Assembly: GCF_963678635.1 (NCBI RefSeq)
Contig: NC_087063.1
Location: forward strand, 12,004,368 to 12,068,367
Direction of reading: 5' to 3'
DNA: 64,000 nt
Source: Symsagittifera roscoffensis
Lineage: Eukaryota; Xenacoelomorpha; Acoela; Convolutidae
Shown: positions 55,616-64,000 of the stretch, piece by piece
Numbering within the stretch: the first letter of the stretch is position 1
Layout of the letters: the number at the start of each line of letters is the position of its first letter
The notes under the pieces: generated by a model
Told to the model about the DNA's origin: nothing
Seen by the model: only the letters and a program-made list of their open reading frames with translations
Database searches by the model: none
Made by a program: the position numbers and the translations under genes

Positions 55616-56365
55616 AGATGACCAAAGAAGAGAAGAGAAGGAGAGAAAAACTTGATTGTATTTGTGTGCTAAAATTTAAACCAATCAACCAAGTTTTGAT
55701 TATTGAACTTGTTAAACTTTTTGTTTTGATCTAGTTTGGTCAGACCAAACTTTGAAAATGTTGCAATTGTTAAAATTGTTGAAATTGTTGATTTTAGTTA
55801 CTACTATCTATGTATGTATATAAGGAACATAGGTGAGTATATTTATCTATTTATTCACGACTGAAGTTTTTAACCTGTGTAAGACACAAATTCACTGTGT
55901 GGCGACATGGTAAGTTTGAGTAAACTCGCTCGAGAAGGGTGGGTAACTCAATAACTTTCCTAGCCACAGAGTTTCTTAGTTTTAATATGGAAAGGACCGC
56001 ACAAATGACTGATTATACTTGGTGAGTAGTGTTAAGTTAATTTTAACGGGTGCGTGGCCGTGCCACGTCCCACTTTTTAATCACAAAGAGCGAAAAGATG
56101 TTTTATGGCGAGATGATGTAAGTAGTCAGAAAAGAAATTTTTATCTAGGACACTCCTCATGGTGCAAATTTTGTGAAAATGTTGAAAGGCAGTGAGATGT
56201 AGTACGATGCCATTTGTGAACACGTAGTGAGTTGAGGTGGAGTAGATAAATTTCATTTTCTTATGCGATTTGTAAGATTGATTACAGAAAACTGGATAAC
56301 TACTTGACGATAACCCGGTGTTATGCGATCAATAGGGACATTGATGGAGACTTGTCCGGGGAGTA
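55616..56365 (+). other. 3' UTR of element B
   Basis: No gene. Contains a long-range stem (TGTGGC near 55898 with GCCACA near 55962) whose last pair differs from the element A counterpart in a compensatory way. Its last 50 bases are a copy of a segment inside pol (51664-51704). Confidence 0.55.
56351..56365 (+). promoter_or_regulatory. presumptive polypurine tract / plus-strand primer of element B
   Basis: CTTGTCCGGGGAG then TA, directly before the 3' LTR TG. The purine run GGGGAG is short. The same 11-mer TGTCCGGGGAG precedes the LTR of element A and recurs inside pol of both. Confidence 0.65.
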
Positions 56366-57251
56366 TGTGCCATTCTGCCAGATGACACAGCACAACCTTC
56401 CGGCGACATAAAAAAGAGTGACTAAAGGCCTTATGAACAAAAAAGTGTTGCGACGGAGGGTCAGAATGTTCTAGAATTTTTATTTTTAAAATTTCGATTG
56501 GAAGAAGAACATTTCTGAGAAATAGAGAAAAGACGGCCATTTTGAATAAAAAAGACGAAAATCAGAACCACGATAGAGATTGTGAAGAACAGTTGTATCA
56601 GAGACAGAAAAACACGGAGCCTCTTATCGTGGCAAAAACACACGATAAGGACCTTAGCGACAGATATTTGTGGAGACGGAAGCTTCAGTGGGGGGAAGAG
56701 AAATACCACGGAACCCTCCCGGGACACGAAATATAGGAGATAAGAGTGTTATCTCAAGAAAATCACGGGAGCGGAGGCTTGGTCCCCCCGAGACTGTTAT
56801 ATGTGAAGGGACTGTGAAAACTGACCATAACAGCTGCTGTAATGTGCTAGATCTTAATTAAACACCGATATTATTTGATATTTCAGGACATGAGTAGATA
56901 GAAAAAGGGAAAGGGTCAATCCATCTCCAATGGATTTAATATAAAACTGTCACACAAAAACATAATAAAATAGGTTGTTCGAGCCGTGTTTTTAATGACA
57001 ATCACGTAGTCTGAGGATCCGAGACTCAGCTATGTGGTTGTGTTCGCATGTAAACGAAAGCTGATCAAAAGTCGTTTGACTGATGGCCTAAAAATGGTAA
57101 CTTTTTACTTTGCCCTAGACAGACCAGAAAATCAACTGGCAAGGTCGAGACGGTGAAAAACGAGTAGAATTAAGGTAACTGACGCCTGCCAGTCGTTAAT
57201 AGGTACTTCTTCTACGCTCCGTCGCTGTGTGATATTTGGGCGAATGTTACA
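56366..57251 (+). repeat. 3' LTR of element B
   Basis: 886 bp, offset 16902 from the 5' LTR with about a dozen mismatches. Confidence 0.92.
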
Positions 57252-57726
57252 ATACGTGCATCATTTAACTTAAGTATTGAGGAGCTCTTAATATTATCAT
57301 AACTCAGCGCATTAAAGTCACCCATCATGATAATTTTCGATTTGTTAGGTAAAAATCTGATGCTTAATTTCAGGGAATTCAAAGTTGCTCGGAATAAATT
57401 GGGTTCGCATAAACGTTGATAACAAACCAATCAAGTTTGACAAACTTTAACAATTGAAAACCTGTACTTGAAGCAATTCTTTTTGCAGGACTCAAACCAC
57501 CAGAATTATTTGAGCCCGGTATGAAATCGAATAAAACATTATATTTATCCAGTAAACTCAAATGTATATTTGTAAGTTTCGATATTTTTGCTTCCTGAAT
57601 GCACAAAATGAAACTGGGCGATTTTTTTAAAACTTGGCATTTTTTGATAAGTGAGTGTAATTTAGCTGGATTTCCTATGCTAAAAATATTAACGGAAAAA
57701 ATATCTGGTTTTTCGCACATAGAAAT
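57252..57726 (-). pseudogene. ORF2 N-terminal part of the L1/Tx1-like element: start of APE endonuclease
   Basis: Minus-strand frame from ATG at about 57720 with the endonuclease opening (SVNIFSIGN), an IQEAK block near 57600 (catalytic Glu) and MGDFNA near 57325. One frame change lies near 57430-57400. The frame is cut by the end of element B at 57252 and resumes at 39462. Confidence 0.75.
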
Positions 57727-57731
57727 TTTTG

Positions 57732-58090
57732 CTAAAACTTCCCTCCAACCAAGTCTTCTCCGTTATTTTTAGATTTCATTTTTGGCCCTTTCTTTCGTGT
57801 TAAAACTGACCAAGAGGTTGGTGAAGTTTCACGCTCTCTTTTTGTAAGCATTCTTCCGTCAGAGGAACATTTTCGTTTGTTATTTTCGATATTTAAATTG
57901 TCTTTTTTTTCTTTTGCAGAGTAAGAATGAAAATCTACGACTTGATTGTTGAGAACCTCATCCTTTTGTTTTTCTTCGCTTGGAGTAGCTGCACTGTTTG
58001 TTTTAGAATCATCAATCGAAACTCCAGATGGTGGTGCTTCAACATTCTTATCTTCTTCATTTTCGGTACCATTACACGTGCGTTTTTTTT
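57732..58090 (-). pseudogene. ORF1 C-terminal tail of the L1/Tx1-like element (5'-truncated)
   Basis: Minus-strand frame of about 117 codons ending at TAG 57734-57732, about 10 nt ahead of the ORF2 start, which is the usual ORF1-ORF2 arrangement. The product is hydrophilic, Lys/Glu/Asn-rich, with no motif seen. The upstream part is missing, so the element is 5'-truncated near 58090, as is common for target-primed insertions. Confidence 0.6.
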
Positions 58091-59053
58091 ATGAAGAAAA
58101 AATAGAAACTCTTAAATATGAATTTTCGTTTAGTAGAGATTTTTGACTTTTGAGTTGACACATGCGTGCATGAGAACCTATTTTAAACATCAAAACGTTA
58201 AAGTCCAAACGTCAACATTGCTAATATATAAGTTTGAAACTCGAGGGACGTAGTTTGCTGCAAATAGAACAGTCTTTGGTGCCTTGAGACGACGCTACAC
58301 ACAATTATAGTCCTTAAATTTTTAAACCACTTAGTCCCATAAAGGAGTGCAGCCAGTATTTAGACAGCCGCGTATTCATACTGGTCAGTATTTAGACAAA
58401 TACTGTATGAACCAATCAGAATCGAGAAAAAACATAAATAATCCAAAATTAATAATAATTATTTATTAATTTCTTCTTTGTCTCGATTCTGATTGGTTGA
58501 AACAGCATTTGTCTAAATACTGACCAGTCTGAATACGAGGTTGTCTAAATACTGACATGTAACCTCCCATAAACCACTTAAATTCTAGCACTTAATTTTA
58601 AATGTTTTAACGCTCATAAGTCGTCTTGATCTGATGTCGTCTTAATATTCTGGGGTCTTATTGACCTTTCACCAGCTAAATTACTAGCGTGTTTTAATCC
58701 CAGTATTATCGCAAAAAAAACTAACCATTTTTCTCTCATTTTTTTGTTCCAGGTTGACCTTAATGAAAGTTGTGAAACCCAATTCCACACTATTATAACG
58801 TATTTGGTCCAGCTAAAACTGATAGCATTCATCTCATTAAACGAGACGAGTAAAAGTATAACCTTTTTTCGATGTTCAAGTAATCAGCATCATGCTTGGT
58901 GCTTCTTCTGGTAACCAGGAATTTTATGAAAAAATTTTACACATAGATCTTCATCATTTTTCATCAAATAAGTTTTTTAACGGTGATTTTCAGTTCCATT
59001 TTTTTTCCGTTTCGGTGCTGGCAAACATATTCTTGTCTTTTAGATAGGTTGGA
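58091..59053. other. intergenic region upstream of the dynein gene
   Basis: AT-rich, no gene frame. Contains the MITE-like element at 58354-58554. Just before the dynein ATG, a pyrimidine tract ends in TCTTTTAG (59045), a splice-acceptor-like sequence. Confidence 0.6.
58354..58554. mobile_element. MITE-like inverted-repeat element
   Basis: About 74-bp terminal inverted repeats (58354-58427 and 58481-58554), starting CAGTATTTAGACA and ending with a shared ACCAATCAGAATCGAGA block; the A/T-rich centre has no coding potential. Within each arm the subunit GTCAGTATTTAGACAA occurs twice. No clear target-site duplication is visible. Confidence 0.8.
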
Positions 59054-62000
59054 ATGGCTGATCCTGACGAAATTCAAGTTGATCCCCCAATTCCAGAAAA
59101 TGATAGTGAAAATAAGCCCGAGGAGATGTCTTCAGATCGGCCTGGTATGTTGTTTAATCGATAGAACAAGACATTTTTGAAAATTTAATGTCATCGGTTA
59201 ATCAAAAAAAATATATAGCGTTAATAGTTGTTTTTAGATGAGGTTGCAATCAAAGAAAGAACGTTTAATGATATGTGAAGCTTAACTAAAAAACACAGTC
59301 AGTTGACATTGTTATCACTGGCCAGCGTTCGTCCTCTCCTCGGCTTGCTGCACGCTTTCTGCAGAGCTGAACTAAAGTTTTTGTCATCTATTTTTTGTTT
59401 TTGTAGATACAAAGCGAACTGGAAGAGGTAGTAGATCTAGCCAGTCAGGTTCAGAAGTAGAAGAGCCAGATGTGGTATGTATTCAGTATACCTAAATCGA
59501 AATTATTTATAGAAAGTCAAAAGTTTTGACTATTTTTCTATGATTTCAGAAACCCTACTTAAAAGGAATGATTGGTTTGATAGAGTATGACGAGAGTTCT
59601 CATCTCTTTACTCCAGAAATGGACGATTTAATGGACGACTGGATAGAAAACAAAATTAAAAACCGATGCCTATTTGTGTATGTAGACGGAGATGCAATAA
59701 AAGTCACAACGGAATTACCTCATAAAACGGTACACTCAATACAGTGAGTAGTTTACGATGATTATTTTTCAATTGCTTAGCTTACCTTAAGAAGTCGTCT
59801 TTTATCGGTACATTAATTAAATACGCTAACAACTTGCTTAATAAAATCAGCAGAACCATTTGATAGCTTGCGTTTTATAAATTTCAATTGGGTAACTTCT
59901 CCATTATACCTACCTAGAGTAGAGGTAACGAATACACCTGAGACGAAAAGCTAGCTCCTATTACGAATCTGGCCTAAGTGACCTAAAATTGCGTGGGTTG
60001 AAGATAGACGTTTAGTTTTATCGTTGAGGGAGTTTTTTGGCGTGTTTTGACGAGGGGGAGCCTGAAAGTTTTGGTATTGACGAGGGGGAGCCTGAAAATT
60101 TTGGAGCCTGAAAGTTTTGACGAGGAGAAACCGGAAAGTTTTGAAAGTTTTCATGAAAAAATTTTGTTTTCTGCACAACAGGATTTTATTCAATCTTCTT
60201 CGGCTTAGTTGCCGCTCAGTATCAATGTCTGAAGTTTGTTTAACGCCGCCAAATGTACACTGAATCCTCAAAACTCCATTTTTCGAGAGGCGTCAAATTA
60301 TAGCTAGATGTAACCTAGTTAACTACGCTTGCTGTTATCAATATATCGGAACATAGATTTCTTTCGGGTTAACAACTAGTGTAACAAAATCAGTGTAATC
60401 ATTTATGATGCTGCTTTGCTGCTAACATGCTCAATTTTATGAAAATTTATGTTTCACTTCTAGCTTCTAGTTACTACTAGCACATGCCATATCTAAATTT
60501 CAAGCCATTGTATGTTTATATTTAGATTTTAGGTTTAACTTCCTGGTGATTATTTTTCGGCTCCATGATTGTCGACTTGAGCTCTGTCGGTTTAGTTTCC
60601 AAACTATTTAGTCCATTTTGCTCACGCTAAATTTATAGTTAGCGTGCATCTTATGTGGGCGTTAGAAAAAGTTTTTGTTCCGACGGTTTGAAAAATCTAA
60701 AGGAATTTTGTATTCGGTTGTTTTGGTTTTTTCTTTTGGTTTCCTTCACAAAATCAGGTACCACACATAATCATCGAAATGGGTCTAGTTACATATCATT
60801 TTAAAGCCCTTTCAGTCCTGAGTCGAACGACAAAAAATGAAAATTTTTTCTCAGTGTCGAGAAAAACCGGCTTAAAATTTTTTGAAAAACCGGTTTACAA
60901 TTATTATAAACCGGTTTATAATAATTTGAGCGTACAGGCTCACAATAGCTTGTGTCAGCTTAATTTAATTTAAAAATATGGAGTTCCACAAAGTTCAGTT
61001 GGGTCAGATAAATCGTTTTTCAATGATCTTGAGCTCATGATCAGGTCATAAGAGATAATGTTTTTTCAAGTGAGATTTTGTGATCTGATTACCTTGTAGA
61101 GTATATTGTCGAAAAACTTCATTACCCTTGCGATAAGCAAGGGTATTTCAATCGGGTACTAGACTGTTTTCCCGTAAATAACTTTGCTCGCACGTCTCAT
61201 CTCCTGGATTCATTCATCTACTGGGCTTTTTTTTGCAACAGGCATATTTTGAGCATTTTATCATTTTAAATATCCGGTCAAATCAAAATTTGCTTTTTAT
61301 GTTTGTTGAAATTTTACCAACTCGATTTGCTATAACTTCATGAGTTTTTTCTGTTTGTTTTTAGCCTTTTTCGGCTTAATAGGTTTTGGCTTTTGTTCAA
61401 GTTGTTGCCTGGTTTGATGACCATAAAGTCTTTGTGTGTGTTCTTGGGAATTTTTTTTAGTTACGAATTTTTTTGAATTTTTTCCAGAATGAAGAAGAGT
61501 TTGTGCTCAGGCTTTTTCGGCTTTGTTAACGCTTGGTAATTATCAGTTCGATTTCAATCAACCAGTAAGCGCATCTGGTGCAGAGATAACGCAACTGTTT
61601 GAGACAGCAAAGGCTTGTATGTTTATAAAGGCTTGTAAAGAACAGGTCCCGCTCGGATTCACCTGTTTTTTGCAAACTAGAGTTTTCTTCTTTTTTGGAC
61701 TATCATCCGCCTGTTTATTCTTGTCGGTTTAGTTCCCTTAGCCTGACTTTTCTTTGAAGATTCAGCTTTCTTCTAAGTTGCTGTAATACCCATGCTTGAG
61801 ACGACAAAGTACGGGAGTTCGATTCCAGTCGAGACCTGTTTTTTGCAAACTGAAAAATTTCGGCTAATTTAGATTACGGTATGTATGCTTAATTTTGTCG
61901 GCTTGGTTCCGTAAAAAAGATATTCTCAAAACTCTGCTTCTTTATACCATTCTGAAAGCTACTTGTAAAGTTTTTATTTGCGGAGATAATTTTGTTCCGG

Positions 62001-63811
62001 TTGTTTTGGACTTTTGTTGCAATTTTTGGTAATTTTAATTGAGGTTTTTTTTAATTTTGTTTATTTTTTTTTCATTTGATTTTAATCACAATCAACCATT
62101 TTCGTGCCGCAAGTGGTGTGAAATTCAAATACGTCTCTGTGTCGCTATTTTTTTCCAAGATTCTTCGAAAAGCGGCGCAGTGGGTTGGGGGGGGGGGGGG
62201 GGGGGGGGGTTGAATATTTGTTTGAGCCAGACAATGAACGGGCGCTATAATGTTCAGGTTCATTTCTCTGAAAAAACATGACGATTTATTTAAGGCAAGA
62301 TAATTAAATGAGCAGGACAGCAGTCGGCAGAAAAAAGAGACCCAGCCCTATTTGGAATGTTATCAAAAGACTTTTATTTGAGAGGTTAAAAGACCTTTTG
62401 AACTAAATACCGTGCTAGCTGGCGTGCTGGACCGTCTTTTTCTCACTATTTCTGATGCCTTTTCACATGAGAAAGAACCTTTCCTTCTATTGCTCAGGTT
62501 TTCAGACGATTTATCCACTAGGGAAAGTACCATCATACGAGCTGTTTAGCTCATCAGGGAGAACCACAGTTGTGCCTCGGGTTAAGAACTGCATGCAATT
62601 TTTTGGTTATTTTTCTGGGCTTGGTAATATTGCCTCAGCCTCAAGTAACGAGCGCGGATCATGGTGGGCCTCGAACAGACGACTTTTTGATTAAGAGGCG
62701 GAGACGTAACCACTTCACCACCGCTCCCTCTGAATTATAGATTAAAAAAATTAATTCTGTTTCTGTAGATATTTCGCCAAAAAAGGAGACGTGGAATTGT
62801 TCATGGACAACGTGGAACAGTTTGTCACCCATGGCATCATTCACGTGCCTCACATCGAGAGTCTTCTCAAGCAAATGGTATCATTCTTTTTACACGTTTT
62901 TTTTAAAATTTCCCAATGATTTTTTTCATTTGCTGCTTTTTTTGAAGTGTTTTCAGGAATCATCAGCCATAATGAGTTGACTATTTTTAATTATAATACA
63001 GCACTTTTCACAGACTTTAGAAAAAATGTTTTTTTTTTTAATTGAGTTTGCGATGTTTTTGTACGTTGTGTGTTCTTTTCTAGAATGGAGCCTTTTCGCC
63101 AATGTTTCTCTCGAACAAGACGTGGCCCGACAGCATCAGAAATGATTTCACTTCCCACCTGCAGAGGTTCATGGCCTACTTGACGGACATGAGACATAAG
63201 ACCGAGGGCCATACCATCCTCTACATCCCCAAAGAGGGCGCAGCTGCCGCGGAGGATGTTGCGGCTGCATGTGCAGACAAAGACTTGGTCCAGCGACTCG
63301 AAAGTGAGCAATTTTATTCTTCCGTTATATTCATCTTAATCATACATAAAGGCTTCTCTTTGTCATTCTTCAAGTAAATCGAAAAAAATTATTGTAAAAA
63401 TTTCTCGATTCCAAAAAGGCCCGTTCGAATATAATAGTTTAAATACATTTTTTCATGCTGTCGGATTGCAAGGAAAATGAAAGATTGTAGACTTCGGTGA
63501 TTATGTAAAAAAAGAGAATACGTAATTGTTCTGCTTCTTCTTCTCAGACGTCGTCAGGTTCTTTGTTTGCAGCCGTGATGATCCACTGGACGATGCAGTT
63601 GAAGGAGGTGGTCTACGCTCAGGACTCGCAGGAGATCACTGAGAACAGTGGACCCCTGGAGGAGATAGAGTTCTGGCGCAACAGGTGTGTGGACCTGAGT
63701 AGCATCAGCACCCAGCTGGACAAACCAGAAGTGAAGAAGATCGAGAGCATTCTGGACGCCGTCAAGTCCAGTTATGTGGGACAGTTTCGCAAATACGCTC
63801 AGCAGATACAG
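59054..63811 (+). CDS. DNAH2: axonemal dynein heavy chain, DNAH2-like, exons 1-6 (N-terminal part; continues beyond window)
   Basis: Exons 59054-59144, 59407-59474, 59550-59743, 62769-62877, 63084-63303 and 63573-63811, all bounded by AG/GT, join in one frame of 307 codons with no stop. The product has an acidic, Ser-rich start (about 53 residues), then the N-terminal tail region of dynein heavy chains. Recognisable blocks include GHTILYIP, QRLE...MIHW and GPLEEIEFWRNRC; the last lies in the DHC_N1 tail region that binds intermediate chains and the partner heavy chain. Similarity is best to DNAH2, a heavy chain of the two-headed inner arm dynein (I1/f) in motile cilia. The motor domain lies beyond 63811. 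Exon 6 could also start at 63548, but that breaks the frame. Confidence 0.85.
60049..60140 (+). repeat. minisatellite-like array in the dynein intron
   Basis: Units of about 28 bp of the form GACGAGGGGGAGCCTGAAAG then TTTTG; about three imperfect copies plus fragments. Confidence 0.7.
60899..60926. repeat. 28-bp perfect palindrome
   Basis: AATTATTATAAACC and its exact reverse complement with no spacer, flanked by two further ACCGGTTTA-type motifs at 60880-60897. Confidence 0.9.
62187..62209 (+). repeat. poly(G)23 tract
   Basis: 23 uninterrupted G residues in the dynein intron; length may be unreliable in sequencing. Confidence 0.95.
62655..62732 (-). ncRNA. tRNA-Lys(CUU)-derived sequence, probable SINE head (minus strand)
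   Basis: On the minus strand, GAGGGAGCGG then an A-box-like GTGGTGAAGTGG (62710-62721), an anticodon-loop-like CTCTTAATC (62689-62697), a spacer resembling GTCGTxxG, and a B box GTTCGAGGCC (62667-62676). The acceptor ends do not pair well, so it is not a working tRNA gene. Polymerase III promoter boxes with the spacing of a tRNA suggest a SINE whose body would extend toward lower coordinates. Confidence 0.55.
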
Positions 63812-64000
63812 GTGAAACAGTTTATTCTCTTGATTCTGACCACTTTTATCTCAAGCTCAGTCCACTTTTTTCCTATCCAAGTTTCACATTTCAGCGAAGT
63901 TTTGCGCAAATCTGATGCGTTAATTGCGATCTACTTTGAATCCCGTATTGAGTTTTTTATTTAAAAATTTGTTCAAGTATTTAGTTTTCGATAAATTGTG

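Larger units (their letters stand above)
39464..57251 (+). mobile_element. Ty3/gypsy LTR retrotransposon B (complete, 17.8 kb)
   Basis: Bounded by direct 886-bp LTRs (39464-40349, 56366-57251) that begin TG and end CA. I count about twelve mismatches between them (about 98.6 percent identity), so insertion is fairly recent. Flanks show ATA on both sides (39461-39463 and 57252-57254), or a 4-bp GATA/AATA pair with one mismatch, and the interrupted minus-strand frame rejoins in register. Internal order: leader with repeats and RNA modules, gag, PR-RT-RH, IN with macro-like tail, ORF4, polypurine tract. ORF3 of element A is missing. Confidence 0.92.
59744..62768. other. long intron 3 of the dynein gene
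   Basis: About 3 kb, AT-rich, no gene. It holds a short tandem array (60049-60140), a 28-bp palindrome (60899-60926), two related stretches ending CACCTG/GACCTGTTTTTTGCAAACT (61660-61680 and 61830-61850), a G23 run and a tRNA-like sequence. Confidence 0.75.

Noticed and set aside
62655-62732. Functional tRNA-Lys gene
   Set aside because: Promoter boxes and anticodon loop are tRNA-like, but the acceptor and D stems do not pair.
63548-63572. Splice acceptor at 63547 for dynein exon 6
   Set aside because: TTCTCAG is a good acceptor, but using it shifts the frame and destroys the conserved MIHW block; the acceptor ending at 63572 keeps frame.
1-64000. CRISPR arrays, bacterial operons, riboswitches or rRNA genes
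   Set aside because: None seen; the spliced dynein gene and retrotransposon content are eukaryotic.

Overview
The window looks like an invertebrate (metazoan) nuclear genome. The right end carries the first six exons of a spliced axonemal dynein heavy chain gene (DNAH2-like, GT-AG introns, frame kept across every junction). Everything to its left is nested retrotransposons. The exact species cannot be read from the sequence.

Layout. (1) 1-36171: element A, a very large Ty3/gypsy LTR retrotransposon whose 5' end lies left of the window: decayed gag and pol (PR, RT, RNase H, integrase), a macro-domain-like tail on Pol, then two extra reading frames that are not envelope-like. ORF3 (9302-15138) has an SGNH/GDSL hydrolase domain and a second degenerate SGNH-like domain. 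ORF4 (15207-18296) has no recognised domain. The 3' LTR of A is split by a CR1/L2-type non-LTR element (about 31140-35906) with an SGNH-type ORF1 and a 2A peptide at the head of ORF2. An 11385-bp block running from inside ORF3 into the non-LTR element is tandemly duplicated (9633-21017 and 21022-32406) with a 4-nt filler at the joint. (2) 36545-39463 and 57252 to about 58090, minus strand: one L1/Tx1-like non-LTR element with a poly(A) tail, cut in its endonuclease domain by (3) 39464-57251: element B, a full-length 17.8-kb relative of A with two 886-bp LTRs, a 3.1-kb structured leader, nearly intact PR-RT-RH and IN-macro frames, an intact ORF4 (1003 aa), but no ORF3 and a deleted gag. (4) 58354-58554: a MITE-like inverted repeat. 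(5) 59054-63811: the dynein gene, with a tRNA-derived SINE-like sequence and simple repeats in its introns.

The main novelty candidate is the A/B family: a giant Ty3/gypsy lineage that pairs a Pol-linked macro-like domain with SGNH-type ORF3 and an uncharacterised ORF4. It has a tandem RNA module in the leader supported by compensatory base changes. It also reuses the sequence just before the 3' LTR (TTTGTCCGGGGAGT) as multiple internal copies that are read in two different frames, which suggests extra plus-strand priming sites. Domain calls rest on motif recognition by eye. No search or fold prediction was run.
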